Below are positions 16,765-25,109 of a stretch of 64,000 nt of DNA, one piece after another (the first letter of the stretch is position 1; every line of letters starts with the position of its first letter). The stretch is from Trebonia sp963759545 (GTDB lineage Bacteria > Actinomycetota > Actinomycetes > Streptosporangiales > Streptosporangiaceae). The translations under genes and the position numbers were made by a program. The stretch covers positions 1 to 64,000 of the forward strand of contig CAVXAB010000001.1 in the NCBI GenBank assembly GCA_963759545.1, in the 5' to 3' direction. The notes under the pieces were generated by a model. That model saw only the letters and a list, made by a program, of their open reading frames with translations, made no database searches and was not told where the DNA came from.

Positions 16765-17083
16765 CAGGATGTTCAGCAGCGCGGAGTGCCGCTTGCGCCT
16801 GCCGCCCGGCCGCTGCCGCCGCCTCGCCAGGCGCGGCTGTGTTTTCCGCGCTTGCCTCCGCGCGCCCGAAGCCCCTGCCTCCTCCCTCGTCGGTCGTCCG
16901 CTCCTGCTCCGCTGCCCCGGCTCGCCTCCGGGCGCCCGAAGGCGGCGTTTTTTCCTCGTCGCTCAGTCGCTCGTCCCTCGCTCCCTCGCTCCTCAGTCCA
17001 AAAACGCCGCCGCGCCCTTCGGCTCGCCGGGATGCTCCCGCCCTCCTCGGTCCGGGGCACCGCCGCGGTCTTCCGCTCGCTCA
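16765..17083 (-). other. Expanded, frame-shifted 5' segment of the malG-like gene
   Basis: On the minus strand an ORF starts at 17083, ATGA-overlapping the malF stop and preceded by AGGAGG, exactly where malG should start (MSERKTAAVPRTEEG). It then runs into low-complexity Arg/Gly-rich sequence and stops at 16773 out of frame with the permease. The DNA here contains a 12-bp inverted repeat (GGCGGCGTTTTT at 16941-16952, complement at 17000-17011) and several copies of GCGCCCGAAG or its complement. This looks like an inserted repetitive element. Confidence 0.6.
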
Positions 17084-18013
17084 TGCCGCCCTCCTGCGCC
17101 CGTACCACTGGACGGCGGCGGCGATGATCATGGTCAGGATGCCCATGACGATGGCGATCGCCGCCGAGTAGTTGTACTCCTGGCCCGCGAACGACAGGTT
17201 GTAGGCGTACATGTTGGGCGTGAAGTTCACGGGGATCGTGTCGGGCGCCAGGAAGTGCAGGATTTGCGGCTCGTTGAACAGTTGCAGGCTGCCGATGACC
17301 GAGAAGATCAGCGAGACCACGATCGCGACCCGGAGCGCGGGCAGCTTGATCCAGCGGATGATCGCGAACTGGGTCGCGCCGTCGATCTCCGCGGCCTCGT
17401 ACAGTTCGCCGGGCACCGCCCGCAGCGCCGAGAAGAAGATCAGCATGTTGTAGCCGACGAACTCCCAGGTCACGACGTTCCCGATCGAGGCGAGCACCCA
17501 GTTGCTGCTGAGCGGGTCGGGGAAGTGCCCGCCGAGCAGCGACCGCAGCCGGGCGACGAGGCCGAACTGCGACCCGTAGATGAAGCCCCACATGAGCGAC
17601 GCGACCACGGCGGGGACGGCGTAGGGCAGGAAGATCGACAGCCGGTACAGCGGCGCCCAGCGCAGCCGGGCGCTGTCAAGCGCGAGCGCGGCGAGCAGCG
17701 CAAGCACCGTCATGACCGGCACCTGCACGGCGAGGAAGAGCAGCATGCGGCGCAGCGACGCCCAGAACTGCGGGTCGCTCAGCGCGACCTTGTAGTTGGA
17801 CAGCCCGACGAACACGTTGCCGCCGATGAGCTGCTGGCGGAACAGGCTGAGGTAGATCGCGTAGCCGATCGGCACGATGAGCGCGAACGCGAAGACGACG
17901 AGGAACGGCCCGACGAACGCCCAGCCTGCCCAGCGTGTTCGGCCCCGCGCTCGCCGGCCGCGCGGGCGCGGGGCCGCCCCGGCGCCCGCCGCGACTGTCG
18001 AGTTCACTGCCAT
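17081..18013 (-). CDS. ABC sugar permease, MalF-like
   Basis: 310 residues from ATG 18013. The longer frame to 18103 would run through the operators and is rejected. Six hydrophobic segments begin with WAFVGPFLVVFAFALIVPIGYAIYLSLF; the cytoplasmic coupling loop is GELYEAAEIDGATQFAIIRWIKLP. It pairs with the MalG-like protein to form the membrane channel of the importer. First gene of the operon malF-malG-binding protein-GH35. Transcription starts from the operator region shared with lacI. The stop codon overlaps the ATG at 17083, indicating translational coupling to the intended malG start. Confidence 0.9.
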   Translation of the reverse strand: MAVNSTVAAGAGAAPRPRGRRARGRTRWAGWAFVGPFLVVFAFALIVPIGYAIYLSLFRQQLIGGNVFVGLSNYKVALSDPQFWASLRRMLLFLAVQVPVMTVLALLAALALDSARLRWAPLYRLSIFLPYAVPAVVASLMWGFIYGSQFGLVARLRSLLGGHFPDPLSSNWVLASIGNVVTWEFVGYNMLIFFSALRAVPGELYEAAEIDGATQFAIIRWIKLPALRVAIVVSLIFSVIGSLQLFNEPQILHFLAPDTIPVNFTPNMYAYNLSFAGQEYNYSAAIAIVMGILTMIIAAAVQWYGRRRAA

Positions 18014-18042
18014 GGGGTATCGTCCATGTCCCGTTCGGTAGT

Positions 18043-18078
18043 ATGTTTGCGCAAACATCACGATGTTTACGTGAACAT
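18043..18078. promoter_or_regulatory. Two LacI-type operators between malF and lacI
   Basis: ATGTTTGCGCAAACAT (18043-18058) is a perfect palindrome; ATGTTTACGTGAACAT (18063-18078) is a near-perfect one. Centres are 20 bp apart, so both lie on the same DNA face. They occupy the divergent promoter between the importer operon and the regulator, the expected place for autoregulation. Confidence 0.8.
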
Positions 18079-18135
18079 AACGCGCCACTATCATGTGGCG
18101 CAAGCATCAAATTGGACACGGGCAGAGAGGGGCCT

Positions 18136-19209
18136 ATGGCACCGACTCCTGGGCGCCGCGCGGGCACGCCGCGCCCGTCGATGGCCGACGTGGCCCGCTT
18201 GGCCGGCGTCTCTTCACAGACGGTCTCCCGGGTGTCGAACGGGCAGGCCAACGTGGACGAGGCCACCCGCGCCCGCGTCCTTGAGGCAATGCAGACCCTG
18301 GGCTACCGCCCCAACGGGGCCGCCCGCGCACTGAAGAGCGGCCGCTTCCACACCATCGGCGTGATCATGACCACGCTGCAGACCCTCGGCAATATCCGGA
18401 CCCTGGACGCGATCGCGACCGAGGCGGCGCACGCCGACTACTCCGTCGTGCTGATGCCGATCTCCGACCAGACCCTGCGCGGCGTGTCCGGTGCGTACCA
18501 GCGGCTGTCCGCCCAGGCGGTCGACGGCGCCGTGATCATCCTGGAGGCGCGCCTCCTCGATCAGGCCGAGTTCGCGCTGCCGCCCGGCATCCCGGTCGTC
18601 GTCATCGACTCGGGCGCCGGCCCCGGCTACACCGTGGTCGACACCGACCAGGCGCTCGGCGCCCGCCAGGCGACCGAGCACCTGCTAGGCCTCGGGCACC
18701 GCCAGGTCTGGCACATCGCCGGCCCGGAGACGTCGTTCTCCGCCGCCCACCGCGCCGAGTCATGGGAGGGAGCCCTCCGGGCCGCCGGCATCACACCGCC
18801 ACCGCTCTATCGCGGCAACTGGACGGCGGAATCGGGCTACCGCCACGGCCTGACCCTGGGCCGGCGCCCCGACGTCACCGCGATCTTCGCCGCCAACGAC
18901 GAAATGGCCCTCGGCGCCATGCGCGCACTGCACGAACTGGGCCGCGACGTCCCCGCCGACGTCAGCATCGTGGGCTTCGACGATATGGACGTGGCCGCGT
19001 CCTTCTGGCCCCCGCTCACCACCGTCCGCCAGGACTTCACCGCCGTCGGCCGCCTGAGCATCCAGAAACTCCTGGCCAAGGTCTCCGACCCGGCCGCGTC
19101 CAACGACACCACGATCGTCCCGACAGACCTGATAATCCGGGGCAGCACCGCCCGGCCGGCCCTTGCCCTTCCCCGTCCCCGGGCTCAGACCTTGCCCGAG
19201 TTGACGTAG
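18136..19209 (+). CDS. LacI-family sugar regulator
   Basis: 357 residues from ATG 18136, with GAGAGGGG upstream. The N-terminal helix-turn-helix is standard (MADVARLAGVSSQTVSRVSNGQANVDEATRARVL, then LGYRPNGAARALKSGR with the hinge). The periplasmic-binding-like core follows (HTIGVIMTTL, VIDSGAGPGYTVVDTD, VSIVGFDDMD, FWPPLTTVRQDF). It should bind the two operators at 18043-18078 and release them on binding a sugar imported or produced by the divergent operon, probably a galactoside. After the family's normal end near LIIRGSTARP there is an extra tail (ALALPRPRAQTLPELT) whose last codons lie in a sequence resembling the end of the DUF3048 gene on the opposite strand. Confidence 0.93.
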   Translation: MAPTPGRRAGTPRPSMADVARLAGVSSQTVSRVSNGQANVDEATRARVLEAMQTLGYRPNGAARALKSGRFHTIGVIMTTLQTLGNIRTLDAIATEAAHADYSVVLMPISDQTLRGVSGAYQRLSAQAVDGAVIILEARLLDQAEFALPPGIPVVVIDSGAGPGYTVVDTDQALGARQATEHLLGLGHRQVWHIAGPETSFSAAHRAESWEGALRAAGITPPPLYRGNWTAESGYRHGLTLGRRPDVTAIFAANDEMALGAMRALHELGRDVPADVSIVGFDDMDVAASFWPPLTTVRQDFTAVGRLSIQKLLAKVSDPAASNDTTIVPTDLIIRGSTARPALALPRPRAQTLPELT

Positions 19210-19223
19210 CTCGCCTGGCCCTG
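19185..19223 (-). pseudogene. Vestigial C-terminus of a DUF3048-like gene
   Basis: On the minus strand the sequence ending at 19185 reads GQASYVNSGKV-stop; the intact DUF3048 gene at 21397 ends DSHASYVNASKV-stop. The DNA of the two ends matches at about 31 of 38 positions by eye. No further DUF3048 sequence is seen upstream, so this is probably a scar. Confidence 0.45.
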
Positions 19224-19289
19224 TCGCCCGGGTGAGCGCCGCTTTTCCCGGCCCAGCGCGATAATCCGGTCCAGTGCGACAATGAACTC

Positions 19290-20090
19290 ATGGAGTCGCT
19301 GGCGGGGCTTCGCGAGCGCCGCGCCTTCGAGTGCCGGCTGACCCCCGACCGGGCGCTTGGGTCGCTTGACGAGGCCGAGGGGTTCCTGCGCGAGCGCGGC
19401 ATGCTGACCAGGACGGCCGATGGCGCCCTGCCCAGCCTGTACGAGGCATGCCAGGAGGAGGCATACCAGCCGGGAGGCCGGGGCTTCGCAGCGTGGCCCG
19501 CGACCAAGTGGCCCTGGTTCGGCGAGCTCGGCGGGCGCGGCTACCTCTGCGTCGCGGTCCATCGCGGCAAGAACCTGCTGATCAGCCCGGAGACCGCCGG
19601 GCTGCTCGACCCGATCTGCCGGGCCGAGACCGAACGGATGCGCTCCGCCGATCCGGCCTGGCGGCGGCTCCTCGATCACCTCGCAATGGCCGGCCCGTCC
19701 CTCATTGACGACCTCCGCGTCGAACTGGACCTCAAGCGCCAGGAACTGAAGGCGCTCCGCTACCCGCTTGAGCGCTGCGGGGCTGTCGTCGCCCGCTCGG
19801 TCGCGACGGGCTCCGCCTGGGGAGCGGCCGAGGACGACAGCCACTCTCACCCAACCGAGCTCTCCCGCTGGGACCAGGCCTACCCGAGCGACCAGGCCGC
19901 CGCCTCGGCGGACCCGGTCACGGCGCTCGGTGCCCTGCTGGTAGCCGCCGTCCAGGCCGCGGTGGTCGCGCCGGAGGCCGAGCTCCGCCGTTGGTTCTCC
20001 TGGCAGTGGTACTGGACGGACGCCCTGATCGACGACGTGGTCCGCTCCGGCCGCCTCCGCCGCGTCGACGGCTACGTCGCGGCGCGTTAG
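19290..20090 (+). CDS. AlkZ-related winged-helix protein
   Basis: 266 residues. The sequence resembles the short AlkZ-related (winged helix DNA-binding) proteins of actinomycetes: AEGFLRERGMLTRTADGALPSLYEACQEEAY, FAAWPATKWPWFGELGGRGYLCVAVHRGKNLLIS and the C-terminal WQWYWTDALIDDVVRSGRLRRVDGYV. Full-length AlkZ/YcaQ glycosylases have about 400 residues and a QxQ catalytic motif that I do not see here, so glycosylase activity should not be assumed. Start ATG at 19290; an alternative overlapping ATG lies at 19282. Monocistronic between lacI and the ArsR-type operon. Confidence 0.6.
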   Translation: MESLAGLRERRAFECRLTPDRALGSLDEAEGFLRERGMLTRTADGALPSLYEACQEEAYQPGGRGFAAWPATKWPWFGELGGRGYLCVAVHRGKNLLISPETAGLLDPICRAETERMRSADPAWRRLLDHLAMAGPSLIDDLRVELDLKRQELKALRYPLERCGAVVARSVATGSAWGAAEDDSHSHPTELSRWDQAYPSDQAAASADPVTALGALLVAAVQAAVVAPEAELRRWFSWQWYWTDALIDDVVRSGRLRRVDGYVAAR

Positions 20091-20194
20091 GCGCCGCATG
20101 CGTGTCATCCAGAGGTACCCGGCTTGACTCCCCGGGCCAGCACCTGCTAACTTTCATTGGCAGATGCTAAGAAACGCTACTGGAAGCTGAGTAC

Positions 20195-20518
20195 ATGACG
20201 GGGAACGCCCTGCTGCAGGTGCTGGCGACGCTCGCCAACCCGCACCGGATGCGGGTCGTGGCCGCGCTGGCGGAAGAACGCAACTACGTCAGCCGGCTGG
20301 CCCGCGACCTGGGCATCAGCAGGGCCCTGCTGCAGGTCCACCTGCGCAAGCTCGAGGCGGCAGGGCTGGTGTCGGCCTCCATCGAGGTCTCCGCAGACGG
20401 CAAGGCGATGAAGTTCTACGAGGTGGCACCCTTCGCGCTGCACCTGACGCCTGAGACGGTCAGGGCAGCGGCGCGGACACTGAGCACGGATAGAGATCTG
20501 GAGGCCGAGCTGCGATGA
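20195..20518 (+). CDS. ArsR-type winged helix regulator
   Basis: 107 residues. A compact winged helix-turn-helix: LLQVLATLANPHRMRVVAALAEERNYVSRLARDLGISRALLQVHLRKLEAAGLV, then a wing with charged residues. No metal-binding Cys cluster is present, so it is not a classical metal sensor. It begins a three-gene operon: its stop overlaps the next start (ATGA at 20515). Architecture of the operon, a DNA-binding protein followed by two small membrane proteins, suggests that membrane partners control it. Upstream, CTAACTTTCATTGGCAGATGCTAAG (20147-20171) contains a repeated GCTAA that might be the operator. Confidence 0.8.
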   Translation: MTGNALLQVLATLANPHRMRVVAALAEERNYVSRLARDLGISRALLQVHLRKLEAAGLVSASIEVSADGKAMKFYEVAPFALHLTPETVRAAARTLSTDRDLEAELR

Positions 20519-20910
20519 GACCCGGGACGGCAAAGGAAATGGCAATCATCTGCGCGGCCTCCGTGGCCGCCGTCGCGCTGCTGACCATTCCCTTCGAACT
20601 GAGGTCAACAGGGCCAGACGGGGCCATGACCAACAACAGCAGGTACCTTGTCTGGATCGCAGGCGTCGGCGTGATCGCGCTCGCGGTAGTCCTGGGCTAC
20701 CGGTACCTCACCACCAGGAAGCGGGCGCAGATCGAGCTGACCGGCGGCGAGCAGTACCGCAAGCTGGCCGAGGAGTACCGGCGGCTGGCCGACCTGGCTA
20801 TCACCGCCCAAGAGCACACCGACCTCAAACTCGGCGAGGTCAGCGCCCAGCTCGATTACCTGCGGCAGCAGAACGAGTCACTGCAGAGCATCCTCAAGGA
20901 AGTCGAGTAA
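20515..20910 (+). CDS. Small membrane protein with C-terminal coiled coil
   Basis: 131 residues. Two hydrophobic segments (IICAASVAAVALLTIPF near residues 10-26 and YLVWIAGVGVIALAVVLGY near 44-62) form a hairpin. A long charged helix follows (YRKLAEEYRRLADLAITAQEHTDLKLGEVSAQLDYLRQQNESLQSILKEV) with heptad-like spacing of Leu and Ala, a probable cytoplasmic coiled coil. The start overlaps the ArsR-type gene stop by four bases, so the two are translationally coupled. Family not recognised; a role in signalling to the regulator is inference from position. Confidence 0.7.
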   Translation: MRPGTAKEMAIICAASVAAVALLTIPFELRSTGPDGAMTNNSRYLVWIAGVGVIALAVVLGYRYLTTRKRAQIELTGGEQYRKLAEEYRRLADLAITAQEHTDLKLGEVSAQLDYLRQQNESLQSILKEVE

Positions 20911-20914
20911 CGGG

Positions 20915-21298
20915 ATGCAAGCTACCGGCACCCCAGCCGGCACGGCGCCGGCCACTGACCCGCCCCGGCATCCGCGCGGGCAATCGCCGCTAGCCCCCAG
21001 CCCTGCGCGGCCCGGTACCCAGACTCCCGACATTACGTCCGGCGAGGAGTTCCTGTCCCGTTTCGGCGACGCGATCGACGACCGGATCGCCGAGACCCTG
21101 GACGAACTGCTCGACGAGCGGAACGCCACGCATCCGCACCGGCGGCTGCCCCAGGTACTCGGTACGGTCACCCTCATCTTCGCCCTTACCGCGAGCGTCC
21201 TCCTGCGGCACAGCGCACTCGCCGCCTGGACAATCTGGCCCCCGACCGCCGCCATCTCCCTGGCCATCGCCTGGACCACCAGAGACAGCCGGTCATGA
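20915..21298 (+). CDS. Small membrane protein, third gene of the ArsR-type operon
   Basis: 127 residues starting four bases after the previous stop. Pro-rich disordered N-terminus (about 35 residues), then an acidic helical part (SGEEFLSRFGDAIDDRIAETLDELLDERN), and two hydrophobic helices (VLGTVTLIFALTASVLL and WTIWPPTAAISLAIAW). Topology suggests a cytoplasmic N-terminus. No known family. Operon position suggests it works with the coiled-coil membrane protein before it. Confidence 0.65.
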   Translation: MQATGTPAGTAPATDPPRHPRGQSPLAPSPARPGTQTPDITSGEEFLSRFGDAIDDRIAETLDELLDERNATHPHRRLPQVLGTVTLIFALTASVLLRHSALAAWTIWPPTAAISLAIAWTTRDSRS

Positions 21299-21396
21299 CC
21301 CTTATCGCCGCCGCGACCGGCACCGACCTGTCCCACACCGCTGTTGCGGTTTTGGATTGACAGATTGCGCATTCGAGCCGTTAACGGTGGCTCTCG

Positions 21397-22509
21397 TCAG
21401 ACCTTGGACGCGTTGACGTAGCTCGCGTGACTGTCGGGGGCGAGGACGACCCAGACCTGGCCCGGTGCGAACAGCATCCGCTGGCCGTTCGGCAGGGTGT
21501 AGGTGGTGCCGCCGTTCAGTGTCGGGCGGGACCAGTGGACGGTGTACTCCTTGCCGTCGCGCAGGATGACCGCGCGCCCGGAACCGGTCGACTTGGCGTA
21601 CGGCGGCCGGCCGCCGTACTCCTCGAAGCGCGACGTCGAGATCTGGGTGTACTGGATGATCACGGTGCGGCCGCCGAGCTGCCCGCCCTCGGTGGCCATG
21701 GCAGGGGCGCCGTCGATCCAGGTCAGCCAGCGCTTGTCCTTGGCCGACCAGCGGAAGGTGTAGGACGCGGCCGGGTACTTCACCGAGTACGACGCGGTGC
21801 CCTTGGTTGCCGCAGGCACTGCGCTGGCCGGCACCGGGCCGAAGCGGAACCCGATGTCCCTGGCCTTGCTCGCGCCGTGCGCCTCGGCGAGCAGCTGCTT
21901 CGTGTTCGCGTACAGGTTGTACGGCGCGGCCCGGCTCTGGCTGCGGTAGTAGCCGCCTACCTGGAGCGCGTAGAGGTCGACGATCGACGCCCGCTCGATG
22001 AACGGCACCAGGTGCGGCGTGGCGCCTGACCACGCGAACGCGGGCCGCCCGAACTGGCGCAGCAGGTCCAGGTCGCTCTGCCTGGCGCTGCGCACCGGAC
22101 CGATGACCGGCGGGACGTGCGAGGAGTAGACGGCCATGAACCGGGTGAGCCCGCCTTCGACCGGGATCACGTACACGAGGTCGGCGGACTGCAGCCCGGT
22201 CTGCGGCCTGGCGTACACGATGTTGTCGATCTTCACCGCGAGCACCGGCCCGAGCGACTTGACCGGCTCCCCGGTGAACGGGTCGAGCAGCGGCCCCGTG
22301 GGCGTGGGATGCGGCGTGGGACTCGGCCGCGGCGCGACCGTTGCCGCCGCGACCGACCGGGCGGGCGGGGGAGCGCCGCCCGACGTGAGGGCGAGGGTGA
22401 CCGACAGCGCGGTGATCGCCGCCACGCCCGCGCCGGCCGCCACGGTCAGCAGCCGGTGCCGCGCCACCCACTGCCGCAGCCTGCCCGCCGCGCCACGCGG
22501 CCCGCTCAT
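21397..22509 (-). CDS. DUF3048 (YerB-like) exported protein
   Basis: 370 residues. N-terminal anchor: basic residues followed by the hydrophobic helix LLTVAAGAGVAAITALSVTLAL, then a Pro/Thr-rich linker. The DUF3048 N-terminal domain begins at GPLLDPFTGEPVKSLGPVLAVKIDNIVYARPQTGLQSADLVYVIPVEGGLTRFMAVY with the family's VIGPVRSAR segment; the C-terminal domain has WIDGAPAM and TVHWSRPTLNGGTTYTLPNGQRM. Predicted extracytoplasmic, membrane-anchored; biochemical function of the family is unknown. The 3' end resembles the vestige behind lacI at 19185. The 5' flank holds the intergenic palindrome family. Confidence 0.88.
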   Translation of the reverse strand: MSGPRGAAGRLRQWVARHRLLTVAAGAGVAAITALSVTLALTSGGAPPPARSVAAATVAPRPSPTPHPTPTGPLLDPFTGEPVKSLGPVLAVKIDNIVYARPQTGLQSADLVYVIPVEGGLTRFMAVYSSHVPPVIGPVRSARQSDLDLLRQFGRPAFAWSGATPHLVPFIERASIVDLYALQVGGYYRSQSRAAPYNLYANTKQLLAEAHGASKARDIGFRFGPVPASAVPAATKGTASYSVKYPAASYTFRWSAKDKRWLTWIDGAPAMATEGGQLGGRTVIIQYTQISTSRFEEYGGRPPYAKSTGSGRAVILRDGKEYTVHWSRPTLNGGTTYTLPNGQRMLFAPGQVWVVLAPDSHASYVNASKV

Positions 22510-22904
22510 AGGCCCGCCTTCCGTCGTTCCGGTTTCCGGGCTCCCCAGCCCCCGGAATGGTAAACGAAAATCAACACAAATCCGTTGCTTCGCCGAAACG
22601 CGTCGCCCTCCGGTAAGCCCTCCGCAGGGGCGCCCGGTGGCCGTCCTGAGCGCCGTGATCGTGGGTCATTCGCGGGATCTGGCGCTCAGGGGCGAGTGAA
22701 ACGTCCAGTTCGCCCCGTTCTGCCCCGTCGTTCAGCGCGCTGTCGCAGTGATCGTGGGTCATCTGCGGCGGATATCGCCGCAGATGACCCACGATCACCG
22801 AAACAGGCCGCCCGGGAAGGGACAGGATGAAAAAGGCTCACTGATGCGGCAGCCGCCATTTAGGCTGCTACCAGCGGAGATGCAAACGAGCCGGGAGGAG
22901 AGCG
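22510..22904. repeat. Intergenic region with half-site and perfect palindrome (family copy 2)
   Basis: No gene in this 395-bp gap. A half-site GTGATCGTGGGTCATTCGCG lies at 22655-22674. A perfect palindrome follows: 23-bp arms at 22748-22770 and 22776-22798 around GATAT, beginning with GTGATCGTGGGTCATCTG. The half-site plus palindrome arrangement mirrors, in opposite order, the copy at 4673-4815. It separates the divergent-facing ends of the DUF3048 and phospholipase genes. Confidence 0.85.
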
Positions 22905-25109
22905 TCACCCGGTGATGCTGGGCTGGCCGTTCTCCAGGTGGCCGGTGAACCGCTGCGACCAGGAGCTGTCGCTGCTCACCGTGACGGTCACGTCGTACCA
23001 GCCGCTCGCGGTGCGGATCGGGTCGATCTCGTGGGAGAGGAACCTGCCCGCCGGGACGTGGTACGTCTGGGCGGGTGCGTGGGAGTAGTTGTTCGCCCGC
23101 ACGGTGAACGTCACCGCGGACTTGCCGCCGTTGGTCAGCGTCAGCGTGAGCAGTGGCACGGGTGCGAATCCGGCGGCGAAGTAGCTTGCCTCCACCGCGG
23201 CGGTGGCGCCCGCCGTCTTCACGCTGCCGGTGAACCGGCGCAGGAACCGGTTCGGGCCGATGACGGTGATGTCGTAGGCGCCGGCCGAGCTGACGGGGCC
23301 GGCCGCCGCGACCGTCTCCACCGCGTGGGCGGACGGGGCGACCGTGTACTGGCCGGGGAAGCCGTCCGGGTAGGTCGCGACGGACGGCGTGGTGGGCAGC
23401 GTGTTGTCGTAGACCGAGAAGTGCGCGGACCGGCCGGCGAAGTGACCGCTGTTGCTAAGCGCCAGGTTGGCGCTGGTCGTGCCGTTCGCGGTGGTGAAGC
23501 CGGCCAGGTTGGCGTTCGGCTGGTACGGCAGCGCCCTCGCGGGCTTGGTGCCGGCCTCCTGGACGGGCATCACGTCGCTGGCGGGCACCGGGTGGTACTC
23601 GTGGGCCTCGCCGACCGGGGCGGTGATGAACGGCAGGCTGGGCAGCCCGAAGACCGGGTGCCTGAAGTCGAGCGCGTTGGTCAGGTCGCCGCAGACGCCG
23701 CGCCGCCACGCGCTGATGTTCTGGCAGTGCGCCGGCTTGCCGATCGCGGTCGTCCACTTCTCGAGGAACTGGATCACCGAGGTGTGGTCGGAGACCTCCG
23801 AGGTGACCCAGCCGCCGCGGGTCCACGGGGAGATAAGCAGCAGCGGCACGCGGAACCCGAGGCCCGTCGGCAGCGGGACCGGCGGAATCACGGCGGAGCC
23901 GGTCTCCGTGTAGTACTCGTCCGGTGTCCCGGCGGGGGCCACGGGCGGCGGCACGTGGTCGAACTGGCCGTCGTTCTCGTCGAAGTCGATGATCACGAGG
24001 GTGGAGTTGAACACGTCGGGGTCGGCGGCCAGGGCCTTGAGCACCCGGCCGATGTAGTACGCGCCGTCGGTCGGGGCGCCGTCCGGGTGCTCGGAGTACT
24101 GCTGGTTGGTGACCACCCAGGTGACCTGCGCGAGCTTGCCGGCCAGCACGTCGGCCTTGATGGCGTTGGCCAGGTTGTCGCCGTTGGAGTTCTCCGGGTC
24201 GAGCGGCTCAGGCACGGTCGCCAGGCCGTTGTCGTAGTAGACGCTGGTGCCGGGCGCGGGGGCGGTTCCGCCCTGCGACGGGTCGAGGTCGGCGAAGGTC
24301 TTGAAGTACTGCGCGCCGTTGTCGCCGTAGTTGTCGGTTCCCTGGTAGATCTTCCAGGTCACACCCGCCGCCTGCAGCGTCTCCGGGTAGCTCTGCCACG
24401 GCAGGAACTTGCCGAGCTCGTCGCCGCCGCTGTAAGCGACGAAGGTGCCGTTCTCCTGGCCGGCGTTGATCGACCCCGACCACAGGAAGGTGCGGTTGGG
24501 GCCGGTCGCGGAGAGGACCGAGCAATGGTAGGCGTCGCCGATCGTGTAGGCGTCGGCGAGGGCGTAGTGGAACGGGATGTCGTTGCGGGCGAGGAAACCG
24601 AGCGTGGTGGGGCCGGCCTTGGCGTACTGCCAGGCGTTCATGAAGCCGCCGTACCAGGCGCCGTGCTGGGTCTCCCAGGAGTGGTCGGTGCCGCCGTAGT
24701 TCTGCGCGCCCTGCTCGGGTGACGGCGGCTGGGTCCCGCTGAAGGTTCCTGACGACAGCGGCCAGGGGTACTGGGTCGAGGTGACCGGCTGGCCGGGCGC
24801 GGTGGCGGGCTGCTGCCAGACGGGCAGGCCGCCGGGAAGCATGATCGTGGCCTTGTCCCCGAAGCCCTGCACGCCCTTCAGCGAGCCGAAGTAGTGGTCG
24901 AAGCTCCGGTTCTCCTGCATCAGGATCATCACGTGCTTGATGTCGCGGATGTCCCCGTGACGAGGACCGCCGGCCTGGCCGGCGGCCTGGACGGTCGTGG
25001 CGGCGTTCGCGCCCTCCGCCGCGGCCGAGGCGGACACCGTCGCGGCCGCCGCGGCGCCGCCGACGACCGCCGCGCCGCGGATGAGGTTCCTGCGCGAGAT
25101 TTCGGGCAT
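22905..25109 (-). CDS. Tat-exported phosphocholine-type phospholipase C
   Basis: 734 residues from ATG 25109, with GGAGG nine bases upstream; the frame to 25178 is not needed. N-terminus ISRRNLIRGAAVVGGAAAAATVSASAAAE is cut short here as a twin-arginine signal. The phosphoesterase domain shows IKHVMILMQENRSFDHYFGSL, YPWPL, DHSWETQHGAW, LSATGPNRTFLWSG and FDENDGQFDHVPPP, the metal and phosphate-binding segments of the non-haemolytic PLC family. Two C-terminal DUF756-type beta domains follow (FSVYDNTLP, then TVRANNYSHAPAQTYHVPAG). The enzyme cleaves phospholipid headgroups outside the cell, often under phosphate limitation; no Pho box was identified. Monocistronic and divergent from pabB. Confidence 0.93.
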   Translation of the reverse strand: MPEISRRNLIRGAAVVGGAAAAATVSASAAAEGANAATTVQAAGQAGGPRHGDIRDIKHVMILMQENRSFDHYFGSLKGVQGFGDKATIMLPGGLPVWQQPATAPGQPVTSTQYPWPLSSGTFSGTQPPSPEQGAQNYGGTDHSWETQHGAWYGGFMNAWQYAKAGPTTLGFLARNDIPFHYALADAYTIGDAYHCSVLSATGPNRTFLWSGSINAGQENGTFVAYSGGDELGKFLPWQSYPETLQAAGVTWKIYQGTDNYGDNGAQYFKTFADLDPSQGGTAPAPGTSVYYDNGLATVPEPLDPENSNGDNLANAIKADVLAGKLAQVTWVVTNQQYSEHPDGAPTDGAYYIGRVLKALAADPDVFNSTLVIIDFDENDGQFDHVPPPVAPAGTPDEYYTETGSAVIPPVPLPTGLGFRVPLLLISPWTRGGWVTSEVSDHTSVIQFLEKWTTAIGKPAHCQNISAWRRGVCGDLTNALDFRHPVFGLPSLPFITAPVGEAHEYHPVPASDVMPVQEAGTKPARALPYQPNANLAGFTTANGTTSANLALSNSGHFAGRSAHFSVYDNTLPTTPSVATYPDGFPGQYTVAPSAHAVETVAAAGPVSSAGAYDITVIGPNRFLRRFTGSVKTAGATAAVEASYFAAGFAPVPLLTLTLTNGGKSAVTFTVRANNYSHAPAQTYHVPAGRFLSHEIDPIRTASGWYDVTVTVSSDSSWSQRFTGHLENGQPSITG

